DNA of 64,000 nucleotides from ATZT02 sp038145175 (GTDB lineage: Bacteria > Actinomycetota > Actinomycetes > S36-B12 > UBA5976), in the NCBI GenBank assembly GCA_038145175.1, contig JAYQPE010000002.1:124001-188000 (forward strand). The letters are read 5' to 3'. A program made the position numbers and the translations under genes. A model generated the notes under the pieces. It was not told where the DNA came from and did not search any database. It worked only from the letters and a program-made list of their open reading frames with translations. Shown piece by piece: positions 7,515 to 20,694 of the stretch (position 1 is its first letter; every line of letters begins with the position of its first letter).

Positions 7515-10500
7515 TTGGCATCTGCAGCCAAAGCTTCAGGAAAAAATCAAAGATTATCTTTTGCAAAAATTAAAGAACCGTTAGAAGTTCCAAATCTCTT
7601 AGATCTCCAAATCGAATCATTCGATTGGTTGATGGGAAATGAAAAGTGGCAACAAAGAGTTAAGACTGCATTAGATGCAGGAAGAACTGATGTACCCACC
7701 ACTTCAGGATTAACTGAAATATTTGAAGAAATTTCTCCAATTGAAGATCTTGCAGGTTCTATGTCTCTATCTTTTAGAGATCACAGATTTGAACCACCAA
7801 AATACACAGTTGAACAATGTAGAGATAAAGACGTAACTTATTCCCAACCATTATTCGTAACTGCAGAATTTATGAATAACGAAACTGGCGAAATTAAATC
7901 GCAAACAGTTTTCATGGGTGATTTCCCAATCATGACTAACAAAGGCACTTTCATCATTAATGGAACTGAACGTGTAGTGGTTTCACAATTAGTTAGATCG
8001 CCTGGAGTCTATTTTGAAAAATCAAGAGATAAAACTACAGATAAAGAATTATTCAATTCAAAAATAATTCCAAGCCGTGGTGCTTGGTTGGAATTTGAAG
8101 TTGATAAAAAAGAACTTATTGGTGTTCGTTTAGATCGTAAACGTAAACAATCAGCCACCGTTTTATTAAAGGCACTAGGTATGACTAGTGAACAAATTGC
8201 CAAGAGATTTGAAAAATATCCAGCAGTGATTGACACTTTGGCAAAAGATACAGTGCAAACTCAAGAAGAAGCACTTGTTGATATTTATCGCAAAATGAGA
8301 CCAGGAGAACCACCAACAGTTGAAGGTGGAAGAAACCTTCTAGATAACTACTATTTCAATGCTAAACGTTATGATTTAGCAAAAGTTGGTCGTTACAAAG
8401 TTGGCAGAAAACTTGGTTCACAACTTCCACTACAACAAACCACCTTAACTCTTGATGATATTTGTGACACTGTTGAATATATTGCAGCATTAAACGCTGG
8501 AGTTGAAGAATTAAGTAAAGCTCGTGGAAAAACTGTTGTTGAAATTGATGACATCGATCATTTTGGTAATAGAAGATTAAGAACTGTTGGCGAATTAATT
8601 CAAAATCAAATTCGTACAGGTCTATCTCGTATGGAAAGAGTTGTGAGAGAAAGAATGACAACTCAAGATGTTGAAGCTATTACTCCACAAACATTAATAA
8701 ACATCCGACCAGTTGTAGCTTCAATTAAGGAATTCTTTGGTACTAGCCAATTGTCACAATTCATGGATCAAACAAACCCACTTGCTGGTTTAACTCACAA
8801 ACGTCGTTTATCAGCACTTGGTCCTGGTGGTTTATCAAGAGAACGTGCAGGTTTCGAAGTTCGTGACGTGCATCCATCTCACTATGGCCGTATGTGTCCT
8901 ATTGAAACTCCAGAAGGACCAAACATTGGTTTGATTGGTTCACTATCTTCTTTTGCTCGTGTTAACGAATTTGGATTTATTGAAACACCTTATAGAAAAG
9001 TAAATAAAGGAAAAGTTACTAACCAAATTTCTTATCTAACTGCTGACGAAGAAGATCGTCACGTTATTGCACAAGCAAATACACCATTAAATGATGATGG
9101 AACATTTGCAGAAGATCGCGTATTAGTTAGACGTAAAGGTGGCGAAGTAGATTTCATTTTGCCTGAAGAAGTTGACTTCATGGATGTTTCACCACGCCAA
9201 GTGTGGTCTGTAGCAACTGCAATGATTCCATTCTTAGAACATGATGATGCAAACCGTGCGCTTATGGGTGCAAATATGCAACGTCAATCTGTGCCCCTAA
9301 TTAGAACTGAAGCTCCTCTTGTTGGAACTGGTATGGAATATCGTGCAGCAGTTGATGCAGGCGATGTAGTAGTTGCCGAAAAAGCTGGAGTAGTAACAGA
9401 AGTTAGTGCAGACACAATTGATGTAAACAATGAAGATGGTTCTTCAACAACTTACAAAGTTCAAAAATTCCGCAGATCAAATCAAGGAACTGCATACAAC
9501 CAAAAACCAATTGTTAAAGAAGGCGAAAAAGTTAAAGCTGGACAAGTTTTAGCTGATGGTCCATGTACTGACGCTGGTGAAATGGCATTGGGTAAAAACC
9601 TTTTAGTGGCATACATGCCATGGGAAGGTCATAACTACGAAGACGCAATCATTTTGAGCCAAAGACTTGTTCAAGACGATGTTTTAACTTCAATCCATAT
9701 TGAAGAACATGAAATTGATGCTCGCGATACCAAACTTGGTGCCGAAGAAATCACCAGAGATTTGCCAAACGTTTCTGAAGAAGTTCTCGCAGATTTAGAT
9801 GAACGAGGCATTATTCGAATTGGTGCAGAAGTTGTACCTGGCGATATTTTAGTTGGAAAAGTTACGCCAAAAGGTGAAACTGAATTAACACCAGAAGAAA
9901 GATTGTTAAGAGCAATCTTTGGTGAAAAAGCTCGTGAAGTAAGAGATACATCTCTAAAAGTTCCACATGGAGAATCTGGAACTGTTATTGATATTAAAGT
10001 TTTTGATAAAGAACATGATGATGAACTTGGACCTGGAGTTAATCAATTAGTTCGTGTTTACATTGCTCAAAAAAGAAAAATTACTGCTGGAGATAAATTA
10101 GCGGGACGCCACGGAAACAAAGGTGTTATTGCAAAAATTCTTCCGGTTGAAGATATGCCTTTCTTGGAAGATGGAACTCCAGTAGACATTGTTCTAAATC
10201 CACTTGGTGTACCAGGACGTATGAACCTTGGTCAAGTTTTGGAATTTCATTTAGGTTGGCTTGCTAAAGCTGGATGGAAAATTGAAGGAAGTCCAAAGTG
10301 GGCAGAAAACATTCCAGACAATATGAAATCAGTACCTGCAAATACTAAACTTGCTACTCCAGTTTTTGATGGTGCAAGAGAAGACGAAATTACTGGTTTG
10401 ATGACTGCCACATTGCCATCTTCAAATGGTGATCGTTTAATTGGTCCAAATGGAAAAGCCAGATTGTTTGATGGACGAAGTGGCGAACCATTCCCAATGC

Positions 10501-10967
10501 CAATTGCAGTTGGTTACTCATACATTTTGAAACTGCTGCACTTAGTTGACGACAAGATTCACGCACGTTCAACTGGTCCATACTCAATGATTACTCAACA
10601 ACCACTTGGTGGAAAAGCACAATTTGGTGGTCAAAGATTTGGTGAAATGGAAGTGTGGGCATTAGAAGCTTACGGTGCTGCTTATGCTCTGCAAGAACTT
10701 TTAACAATTAAATCTGATGACGTATTAGGTCGTGTAAAAGTTTACGAAGCAATTGTGAAGGGTGAAAATATTCCAGAACCAGGAATTCCTGAATCCTTCA
10801 AAGTATTAGTAAAAGAAATGCAATCACTTGGTCTGAACGTGGAAGTTCTTTCAGGTGATGGTCAAGCAATCGAAATGCGCGATACAGATGAAGACGTATT
10901 CCGCACTGCAGAAGAACTTGGTATTGATTTATCAAGAAGAGAACCAAGTTCAGTAGAAGAAGTTTAA
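7515..10967 (+). CDS. rpoB: DNA-directed RNA polymerase subunit beta
   Basis: Beta subunit of RNA polymerase, 1150 aa, the usual actinobacterial length. The rifampicin region at about residues 413-440 reads SQFMDQTNPLAGLTHKRRLS, with Asp, His and Ser at the main resistance positions, so wild-type sensitivity is expected. Other conserved blocks include MCPIETPEGPNIGLIGSL, the LAGRHGNKGVI segment and the C-terminal GGKAQFGGQRFGEMEVWALEA. The start is TTG 7515 with GAAAGGA 7 nt upstream; the protein then begins MASAAKASGKNQRLSF. rpoC follows after 30 nt. It is separated from rplL by about 6.5 kb of unrelated genes. Confidence 0.98.
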   Translation: MASAAKASGKNQRLSFAKIKEPLEVPNLLDLQIESFDWLMGNEKWQQRVKTALDAGRTDVPTTSGLTEIFEEISPIEDLAGSMSLSFRDHRFEPPKYTVEQCRDKDVTYSQPLFVTAEFMNNETGEIKSQTVFMGDFPIMTNKGTFIINGTERVVVSQLVRSPGVYFEKSRDKTTDKELFNSKIIPSRGAWLEFEVDKKELIGVRLDRKRKQSATVLLKALGMTSEQIAKRFEKYPAVIDTLAKDTVQTQEEALVDIYRKMRPGEPPTVEGGRNLLDNYYFNAKRYDLAKVGRYKVGRKLGSQLPLQQTTLTLDDICDTVEYIAALNAGVEELSKARGKTVVEIDDIDHFGNRRLRTVGELIQNQIRTGLSRMERVVRERMTTQDVEAITPQTLINIRPVVASIKEFFGTSQLSQFMDQTNPLAGLTHKRRLSALGPGGLSRERAGFEVRDVHPSHYGRMCPIETPEGPNIGLIGSLSSFARVNEFGFIETPYRKVNKGKVTNQISYLTADEEDRHVIAQANTPLNDDGTFAEDRVLVRRKGGEVDFILPEEVDFMDVSPRQVWSVATAMIPFLEHDDANRALMGANMQRQSVPLIRTEAPLVGTGMEYRAAVDAGDVVVAEKAGVVTEVSADTIDVNNEDGSSTTYKVQKFRRSNQGTAYNQKPIVKEGEKVKAGQVLADGPCTDAGEMALGKNLLVAYMPWEGHNYEDAIILSQRLVQDDVLTSIHIEEHEIDARDTKLGAEEITRDLPNVSEEVLADLDERGIIRIGAEVVPGDILVGKVTPKGETELTPEERLLRAIFGEKAREVRDTSLKVPHGESGTVIDIKVFDKEHDDELGPGVNQLVRVYIAQKRKITAGDKLAGRHGNKGVIAKILPVEDMPFLEDGTPVDIVLNPLGVPGRMNLGQVLEFHLGWLAKAGWKIEGSPKWAENIPDNMKSVPANTKLATPVFDGAREDEITGLMTATLPSSNGDRLIGPNGKARLFDGRSGEPFPMPIAVGYSYILKLLHLVDDKIHARSTGPYSMITQQPLGGKAQFGGQRFGEMEVWALEAYGAAYALQELLTIKSDDVLGRVKVYEAIVKGENIPEPGIPESFKVLVKEMQSLGLNVEVLSGDGQAIEMRDTDEDVFRTAEELGIDLSRREPSSVEEV

Positions 10968-10997
10968 GAAACTAGGAAAAAGGACGGATAAGAAAAA

Positions 10998-14873
<3,876 letters not shown>

Positions 14874-14891
14874 GAAATAATTTTTTCGGAC

Positions 14892-14930
14892 AAAAGCCCC
14901 TAAATGATATTTAGGGGCTTTTTAATTTTT
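14892..14930 (+). terminator. Intrinsic terminator after rpoC
   Basis: AAAAGCCCCTAAAT (14892-14905), loop GAT, complementary arm 14909-14922, ending in a T-rich tract. Perfect 14-bp stem. Confidence 0.9.
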
Positions 14931-14940
14931 GTTTAAGCAC

Positions 14941-14946
14941 TACAAT
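14941..14946 (+). promoter_or_regulatory. Leaderless-type -10 element, TACAAT
   Basis: TACAAT ends 6 nt before GTG 14953; no Shine-Dalgarno is present. This spacing puts the transcription start at the start codon. Confidence 0.55.
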
Positions 14947-14952
14947 GAATTT

Positions 14953-15810
14953 GTGCAGAAAAAAAGATTAATTAATCTAACTTTTATTTCATTTATCTTT
15001 ACTTCTTTTTTAATTAATCCAAGTTATGCCGAGGGTGAAGAAGTTGCACCAGTTGAAACTCCTGCTGAAGAAAGTTATGTCCCACCTGCAGAAGCAAACG
15101 AAGGCGTTGGTGGATGGGCAGTAGTTGATCCAACCACTGGCGCAGTTCATGGAGTAATAGTCTGCACCGCAGATGTTTGTGGACCAAGCGGATCTTGGGG
15201 CGGAAAATTGCCTGGAGAATATATGGGTTGTACAAACTGTAATCTTCGATTTCAAACCAGAGCAACCGCTGATGGGAATGTTGCTGGTTGGCATGGAACT
15301 CAAACTAACGTTGATGCAAATGGAAATGCGACTCAATCAAATGATGGAAGTGTTAAATGGAATGAAAAAGAAAAAAACTTCACCATTTCAAATAAGTCAA
15401 CTGATGGTAAAGGAAACACAATCTCTGGTAAATCAACATTGATTCCAGAAAAAACTGCAACAGATGGAAAAAATCTACATACTGGAATAATTAATCAAGA
15501 AAGCCAATACATATCAAGTGAAAATTCTGATTCAGTCACAGTGACAACTTTAAAAGAAAATATCGAATCAAACGAAACTGTTTCAGTTAAATACTCAAAT
15601 TGGGAAAATGATCCAATTTTAAAATACGAATCAATTCAAGGTTTAATAGATAACATTGAGACAGATGTAGATTATGCTCTCATTTCTCAAGGCGAAAATA
15701 TAGAAGAACCTGAAAATGAGGTTGTTAAATCAATAAAAACACTAACTACAAAGGTAAAAGATTTCTTATCAAACCTATTTCGTTTTAATAGAATTGCATT
15801 AGCTTCTTAG
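14953..15810 (+). CDS. Secreted protein of unknown function
   Basis: I do not recognise a named family. The product is 285 aa from GTG 14953, chosen from the -10 element 6 nt upstream. It begins with a signal peptide (MQKKRLINLTFISFIFTSFL, cleavage near SYA-EGEE), then a Pro/Glu/Ala-rich spacer. A compact cysteine-bearing stretch follows at about residues 46-95, with GGWAVVDPTTGAVHGVIVCT and two further Cys in GCTNCN. After that come Thr/Ser/Asn-rich repeats of GN/GK turns, and a C-terminal helix-rich tail. It overlaps the convergent DUF2200 gene by 12 nt. Secreted or cell-surface location is inferred. Confidence 0.7.
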   Translation: MQKKRLINLTFISFIFTSFLINPSYAEGEEVAPVETPAEESYVPPAEANEGVGGWAVVDPTTGAVHGVIVCTADVCGPSGSWGGKLPGEYMGCTNCNLRFQTRATADGNVAGWHGTQTNVDANGNATQSNDGSVKWNEKEKNFTISNKSTDGKGNTISGKSTLIPEKTATDGKNLHTGIINQESQYISSENSDSVTVTTLKENIESNETVSVKYSNWENDPILKYESIQGLIDNIETDVDYALISQGENIEEPENEVVKSIKTLTTKVKDFLSNLFRFNRIALAS

Positions 15811-16140
15811 AATTTTTTCTAAAGATTTACCCTTAGCAAGTTCATCCACTAATTTATCTAAGTAACGAACTTTTTTCATTAAGGGATCCTTAATTTCTTC
15901 TACTTTAACTCCACAAATATTTCCAGTAATAAGTATAGCTTTAGGGTTAATTTTTACTTTTTTAAAGAAGTCTTCAAAAGTTGTTTTATTTTTTAAGTGA
16001 TGTTTTAAACCATCATTATCTAAACCAGTTAGCCAAAAAATAACTTTATTTAATTCTGATTTTTTTCTTCCTTTTCTTTCAATCTTTGTAACATACAAAG
16101 GGTAGACATCTGCTACGGCCATTTTGAATAATTTGGACAT
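15799..16140 (-). CDS. DUF2200-family protein
   Basis: Small cytoplasmic protein of 113 aa matching DUF2200, recognised by MAVADVYPLYVTKIERKGRK, VIFWLTGLDNDGL and ITGNICGVKVEEI, the family's conserved blocks. The function of this family is not known. The end carries basic and Leu-rich residues typical of its last helix. It lies 20 nt downstream of the NADH dehydrogenase gene on the same strand and could be cotranscribed. A TAAAAT hexamer 5 nt before the ATG (in the gap) may give it its own leaderless start. Confidence 0.85.
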   Translation of the reverse strand: MSKLFKMAVADVYPLYVTKIERKGRKKSELNKVIFWLTGLDNDGLKHHLKNKTTFEDFFKKVKINPKAILITGNICGVKVEEIKDPLMKKVRYLDKLVDELAKGKSLEKILRS

Positions 16141-16160
16141 ACTTTATTTTATTAAACTAG

Positions 16161-17366
16161 TTATTCGATCACTGTTCTTCTTGGCCCAATTCCCCACGCA
16201 ATGTAATTCCACATCCAGTCAGCAATAACACTTATTCGATTTCTTCCTCCAGCTAAATAGAAAACGTGCAAAGCAAGCCAAGTAAGCCAGGCAAGGGTGC
16301 CATGAAATCTCAATCCATTAGGCATTTCTACAACTGCTCTTCTTCTGCCAATTGTTGCCATTTGACCTTTATCTTTGTATTTAAATTTTGTTAAAGGTTT
16401 GCTATTTTTTAAATTCAAAATTTGTTTTGCCACATGTCTTCCCATTTGCATTGCAACTGGAGCAACCATAGGTAAAGGTTTGCCGTCTAATTTGAAGTGT
16501 GCGCCGTCACCAATTACAAAAATATTTGGTTTGGATCTTAAATATTCATCCACAATTATTCGATTAGATCTGTCAGCTTCTCCGATTTTTGCCCATTCAG
16601 AATGCGCAGCAACTCCTGCAGCCCAAATAATAGTGCCTGCCATTAATATTTCGCCATTCTTTAAATGCAAAGTTGATTCATACATTCGATCTACTTCAGA
16701 ATTAGTTTTAACAGTTACCCCAATTTCTTCTAATTCTTTTTTCGCATGCATAGAAGATTTTTCTTTAAACATTGGTAATACTCGTGAACCTGCTTCAACT
16801 AAAGTAACTGAAGCATGTTTATAAATATCTGGAAATTCATGTTTCATACTTTTTTGTAATTCTGCAACAGCACCAGATATTTCCACACCCGTTGGGCCTG
16901 CTCCTACCACGATTACTTTAAGTGAATCTTTCGGTTTATGTCCTGCTTCAATTTCTTCATACATACTTAAGAGCCTGTATTTAATTGCTCTTGCTTCGGC
17001 AATTGTTTTCATTTGTAATGTATTTTCTTTAACTCCAGGAATTCCAAAAGTATTTCCAGTACTTCCTGTGGCTAAAACTAAATATTCAAATTCAAGACTT
17101 GATTGATCTTTCAAAGTTACAGTTTTTTCCGATTCATTAATTTTAATTAATTCGCCTCGAAGATACTTAACTCCAGGAATTGCAGCTCTTATCGGATAGG
17201 CAATATCGTCTTCCGGTAAACCACCGGTTGCGACTTGATATAAAAGTGGAGAAAAAAGTTGATATGGATTTTTATCAATAATTGTTATTTCAAAATCTTT
17301 TTGTTTTGCAAGTTTTTGGGCAACTGTTAGTCCCGCAAATCCTGCTCCAACAATTACAACTTTCAT
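16161..17366 (-). CDS. ndh: Type II NADH dehydrogenase (NDH-2)
   Basis: Membrane-associated flavoprotein that passes electrons from NADH to quinone without pumping protons. The product is 401 aa. The FAD-binding motif VVIVGAGFAGLTVAQKLA is at the N terminus, a second dinucleotide fold VIVVGAGPTGVEISGA at about residues 155-170 binds NADH, and FVIGDGAH belongs to the FAD-closing strand. The C terminus has hydrophobic and amphipathic segments (LAWLTWLALHVFYLAGG, IADWMWNYIAWGIG) suited to membrane attachment. It is transcribed divergently from the 17493 gene across a 126-nt gap. Length and motifs are normal for the family. Confidence 0.92.
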   Translation of the reverse strand: MKVVIVGAGFAGLTVAQKLAKQKDFEITIIDKNPYQLFSPLLYQVATGGLPEDDIAYPIRAAIPGVKYLRGELIKINESEKTVTLKDQSSLEFEYLVLATGSTGNTFGIPGVKENTLQMKTIAEARAIKYRLLSMYEEIEAGHKPKDSLKVIVVGAGPTGVEISGAVAELQKSMKHEFPDIYKHASVTLVEAGSRVLPMFKEKSSMHAKKELEEIGVTVKTNSEVDRMYESTLHLKNGEILMAGTIIWAAGVAAHSEWAKIGEADRSNRIIVDEYLRSKPNIFVIGDGAHFKLDGKPLPMVAPVAMQMGRHVAKQILNLKNSKPLTKFKYKDKGQMATIGRRRAVVEMPNGLRFHGTLAWLTWLALHVFYLAGGRNRISVIADWMWNYIAWGIGPRRTVIE

Positions 17367-17402
17367 ACGCTAAGTATTGCCTTAAAAGTCCATTTTTGCA
17401 CT

Positions 17403-17432
17403 TTGACTTGCTTTCTCAGAAAATTTTAAGGT
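17403..17432 (+). promoter_or_regulatory. Probable promoter of the 17493-20094 operon
   Basis: TTGACT (17403-17408), 18-bp spacer, TAAGGT (17427-17432). A leader of about 50 nt then ends in AGGAGA before ATG 17493. Confidence 0.5.
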
Positions 17433-17492
17433 TAAATTCAGATGTTTTGATGGTGGAATTGTGATGATTAGAGGAACTAAAGGAGAACGAAC

Positions 17493-18038
17493 ATGAATTT
17501 AAAGAAGGCTCTTACAGGATCCTTAATAATAAGCGTCTTGGTTATTGGAAATGTCTCACCGGCTTTAGCGCATGACAATGGTGGAAAGGGTATAAGCAAT
17601 TTAATTAATTCAGGAATTATTACTCAAGCCCAAGCAGATGCGTTTAAAACTGCCATGAAGTCAAAATTAGATGAAAAATTTGTTACAAAGCTAAATATTG
17701 TATTAACGGATTTAGTTAATAAGAATTCTTTAACACAAGCAAAAGCTAATTCGATAAAAAATAGTGCTTCTAGCAAAAAAAGTTTAAGAGATTTAGTTCA
17801 ATCAGGAGCTATAACAAGAGCTGAGGTAAAACTAGTTCATAACGCTATGAAGGCTTTGCCCATAGATGATATTTCTGTATTAAGAGATCAGGTTTTATTT
17901 GAATTGGTTAGTAAAAAAACCTTAACGCAAACCCAATCAGATGCCATAAAAAATATGAAACAAAATTGGGGTAAGAGATTTGGAAAACATCATGGTGTTG
18001 CGAATGGAACTGCTAGCACTGCATCTTTAACCTTTTAA
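17493..18038 (+). CDS. Secreted repeat protein upstream of a two-component system
   Basis: Product of 181 aa with an N-terminal signal peptide (MNLKKALTGSLIISVLVIGN, cleavage near ALA-HD). The mature part consists of four imperfect repeats, cores at about residues 37-55, 74-92, 101-119 and 138-156, of the form L-I/V-x4-I/L-T-x-A-x-x-x-x-x-K (for example LINSGIITQAQADAFK and LVNKNSLTQAKANSIK). The C terminus is basic with a HH pair. ATG 17493 has AGGAGA 6 nt upstream. The gene is followed after 50 nt by a response regulator and its kinase, so it may be a sensed or regulated envelope protein. No function is known to me for this repeat. Confidence 0.75.
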   Translation: MNLKKALTGSLIISVLVIGNVSPALAHDNGGKGISNLINSGIITQAQADAFKTAMKSKLDEKFVTKLNIVLTDLVNKNSLTQAKANSIKNSASSKKSLRDLVQSGAITRAEVKLVHNAMKALPIDDISVLRDQVLFELVSKKTLTQTQSDAIKNMKQNWGKRFGKHHGVANGTASTASLTF

Positions 18039-18075
18039 AGAGGAATGCACAAAGCATCTTGCAAAACAAATCGAA

Positions 18076-18081
18076 TAGATT
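18076..18081 (+). promoter_or_regulatory. Leaderless-type -10 element, TAGATT
   Basis: TAGATT ends 7 nt before GTG 18089, the start chosen for the response regulator. It may give internal transcription of the regulator-kinase pair independent of the upstream gene. Confidence 0.45.
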
Positions 18082-18088
18082 AGGTTAT

Positions 18089-18772
18089 GTGACTAACTCC
18101 CTAGGTCGCATTCTGGTTGCAGAAGACGAACAATCATTAAATGACCTTTTGCAAGATGCTTTGCGTATGGATGGGTATGAAACTATTTCTGCCAAGCATG
18201 GGTTAGAAGCTTTACGACTTGCTAGAGAAGAAAAACCAGATCTAATAATTCTTGATATAAATATGCCACAAATTGATGGCTTTGAAGTTTTAGAAAAATT
18301 ACGAAAAGAAAATAATAATGTGCCAATTATTGTTTTAACTGCACGAGATCAAAAAGATGATAAAGCAACCGGGTTTGGTTTGGGTGCAGATGATTTTGTG
18401 ACAAAACCTTTTGGGCTTGAAGAACTACTTATGAGAGTTTCAGCAGTACTCAGAAGATCAAAAAATATCAAACCAGGTGGAAATTTACTAATCGTTGGAA
18501 AACTTGAACTAGATCAAAATAATTATCGCTTACGTTTAAGTGGAGTTGAAACTGAAATTTCTCCAACTGAGTTTAAGTTACTTCAATATCTAATGAATAA
18601 TTTAGGAAGGGTTTTAACACGAGATCAGATTTTAAGTGCTGTTTGGGGATTAGATTTTGAAACAGATGGAGCAATTCTTGATACTTATATTTCTTATTTG
18701 AGAAAAAAAATTGGCGATAATGCAAATATTAGAACTGTCCGAGGTATCGGGTACCAGATAGAAGCAAAATGA
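18089..18772 (+). CDS. OmpR/PhoB-family response regulator
   Basis: DNA-binding response regulator of 227 aa. The receiver domain (about residues 6-120) has the acidic pair in VAEDEQ, the phosphoacceptor Asp in LIILDINMPQIDG, Thr in VLTARD and Lys in DDFVTKPF. The C-terminal winged helix shows EISPTEFKLLQYLMNN and the wing segment VRGIGYQIE. GTG 18089 is preferred because it begins just before the receiver domain and has TAGATT 7 nt upstream; a TTG at 18059 would add ten residues. The stop overlaps the kinase ATG by 4 nt. It resembles TcrX/MprA/PrrA-like actinobacterial regulators, but the exact orthologue is unclear. Confidence 0.92.
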   Translation: MTNSLGRILVAEDEQSLNDLLQDALRMDGYETISAKHGLEALRLAREEKPDLIILDINMPQIDGFEVLEKLRKENNNVPIIVLTARDQKDDKATGFGLGADDFVTKPFGLEELLMRVSAVLRRSKNIKPGGNLLIVGKLELDQNNYRLRLSGVETEISPTEFKLLQYLMNNLGRVLTRDQILSAVWGLDFETDGAILDTYISYLRKKIGDNANIRTVRGIGYQIEAK

Positions 18773-20094
18773 AATTACGCACCCAAATTTCTTTACTGAC
18801 AGCACTTTTATCGGCAATTCCTGTATTTGTGTTAGGTGGAGTTGCGATATTTAATGCGCAAAGATCTTTTAATCAAGCGATAGATAATTCTTTAGTGGCA
18901 ACTATAAATGAACCAAGACTTTTAAGGGAATTAAGAGGTAATGCTCTGGCACCAATAAGAGGCCTAGCTGATTCATTTATTTCAATAGCAAGATATGAAC
19001 AGGATGGAAGTTTAACTTTAATTAGATCAGCAGGAAATAATTCAGATGATTTTTTATTTCCTAAATTAACACCCGATCAGATAATTCAAGCAAGCAACGG
19101 AATTATAACTGTAGAAGATGAATATAAATTTCGAATTCTAACTTTTGAAAGTAGAAGAAATGAAATTTATGTGTTAGCAGCATCCCTTGAAGGGGCACAA
19201 GAAGCAGTAGGTGAGGTTATTAGCCGAACCGCACTTGCTGCAATCATAATTGCATTTTTAAGCGGACTTATTGCTTGGTTTTTTGTTTCTAGAATTTTTA
19301 GACCAATAAATCAGATAGTCACAACTGCTCATTCTGTTGCTTCAGGAAATTTTGCACAAAAAATGCCTAAAACTAAAGATGGAACCGAATTTGGTGAACT
19401 TACAAATGCAATAAATAAAATGTTGAATTCTTTGAGGCAATTTGTATCGGATGCTTCCCATGAATTGCGAACACCACTGACAGTAATTAGAGGCTATTCA
19501 GAAATCCTTCAAAAAACTAATTTGGATAAAGAACTACAAGCAAGAGCCGTTGCAAGAATTGAAACAGAAAGTCTAAGAATGGAGAAACTTGTTAAAGATT
19601 TATTAACTTTGACAAAAGCAGATGAATCAAAAAATCAAAATTTTGATTTAGTAAATTTAACATTAGTTGTAAAAGAATATTTTGAAGATTTAAAAATTCA
19701 AAATCCAACCAGAAATATAAAAATTAATTTACCAAATAATTTTGAAATACAGGCTGATCAGGATTCTATCCAACAACTTTTTTCAAACATTGTACAAAAT
19801 ATTGTTAGACACACGCCAAACGATTCCCAAGTTGAAGTTACTGGTGCTGAAAATAGTGACACCATGGAAATAATAATTGACGATTCAGGTCCTGGAATTC
19901 CAGAAAATCTTAGAGCCCAAGTTTTTGAAAGATTTTCAAGAATTGATGAATCCAGATCAAGGGAAACAGGTGGATTTGGATTAGGGATGAGCATTATTAA
20001 ATCAATAGTTGAAAAACATAATGGAAAAATTAGTTTAGAAGATTCAAAATTTAATGGATTAAGGATTAGATTAACTTTTAAAAAAACTATTTAA
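18769..20094 (+). CDS. Sensor histidine kinase
   Basis: Membrane sensor kinase of 441 aa, partner of the regulator with which it overlaps by 4 nt. Order: first membrane helix (about 7-28), extracytoplasmic sensor loop (about 30-145), second helix (about 150-178), HAMP (about 178-232), HisKA with the H-box FVSDASHELRTPLTVIRGYS, and HATPase with N-box NIVQNIVRHTPND, G1 IIIDDSGPGIP and G2 ETGGFGLGMSIIKSI. All catalytic elements are intact. The sensor loop is short and has no domain I recognise. Its end overlaps the convergent lipoprotein gene by 4 nt. Confidence 0.92.
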   Translation: MKLRTQISLLTALLSAIPVFVLGGVAIFNAQRSFNQAIDNSLVATINEPRLLRELRGNALAPIRGLADSFISIARYEQDGSLTLIRSAGNNSDDFLFPKLTPDQIIQASNGIITVEDEYKFRILTFESRRNEIYVLAASLEGAQEAVGEVISRTALAAIIIAFLSGLIAWFFVSRIFRPINQIVTTAHSVASGNFAQKMPKTKDGTEFGELTNAINKMLNSLRQFVSDASHELRTPLTVIRGYSEILQKTNLDKELQARAVARIETESLRMEKLVKDLLTLTKADESKNQNFDLVNLTLVVKEYFEDLKIQNPTRNIKINLPNNFEIQADQDSIQQLFSNIVQNIVRHTPNDSQVEVTGAENSDTMEIIIDDSGPGIPENLRAQVFERFSRIDESRSRETGGFGLGMSIIKSIVEKHNGKISLEDSKFNGLRIRLTFKKTI

Positions 20095-20519
20095 CGCAAA
20101 ATATCTGTGGGTAAGTCTAAAATTTCATCCATCACACCAGATGGCTGAGGATTTTCATATTGCATTTCAATTTGACTAAACACAAGTCGACCTTCAGCTG
20201 ACTCGACTGGTTTAATCAATTTGATGTCTACTTTTGTGACAACATCTGTTCCTGCAGCACAGTTTGGCTCACAATCATTTGTAGTAGAAGTACCAGAGCC
20301 AATAGCCTCCTGGCTATTCCAGCTCGACCAGGTGATTTCAGTCAAGATTTGACCAGCATCAGCACAATAAAGAACTAGTTCGACAGGTTTTTGTTCAAAA
20401 GTTACACAATTTACTACATATATATCTGTATCAGCTTCTGTCCAGACTGCAGGATCTGCTTGAACGCAGGCTGAGAGTGCCCCAAATGTCATGATTACAA
20501 TAAATAGTCTCTTTAGCAC
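20091..20519 (-). CDS. Predicted lipoprotein of unknown function
   Basis: Product of 142 aa with a lipoprotein signal peptide: MLKRLFIVIMTFG followed by the lipobox LSAC, giving Cys18 as the lipidated residue. The mature part is small, acidic and contains four or more further cysteines (NCVTFEQ, LYCADAG, NDCEPNC), which could form disulfides outside the cell. No domain is recognised. The start is GTG 20519, supported by TAGCCT ending 6 nt upstream on the minus strand. It is divergent from rpsL and convergent with the kinase. Confidence 0.7.
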   Translation of the reverse strand: MLKRLFIVIMTFGALSACVQADPAVWTEADTDIYVVNCVTFEQKPVELVLYCADAGQILTEITWSSWNSQEAIGSGTSTTNDCEPNCAAGTDVVTKVDIKLIKPVESAEGRLVFSQIEMQYENPQPSGVMDEILDLPTDILR

Positions 20520-20525
20520 ACTCAG

Positions 20526-20531
20526 AGGCTA
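20526..20531 (-). promoter_or_regulatory. Leaderless-type -10 element, TAGCCT
   Basis: On the minus strand TAGCCT is followed by 6 nt and GTG 20519, the lipoprotein start. It lies in a 175-nt gap that is GC-richer than its surroundings and must also hold the rpsL promoter, which I could not place with confidence. Confidence 0.5.
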
Positions 20532-20694
20532 TCGCCAGGGAACTCGACCCCCGATGTCGGGCGCGCCGTGACTATTGCGTAGATTGGTATCTCGCGTCTC
20601 AAATGGAAAAAGGGATAATCCCTCACACATTTGATTCTAGAACTTTCAGCAAGATCGAAAGACCAACACAAAAAGAAACTGGAGTAACACTTTC

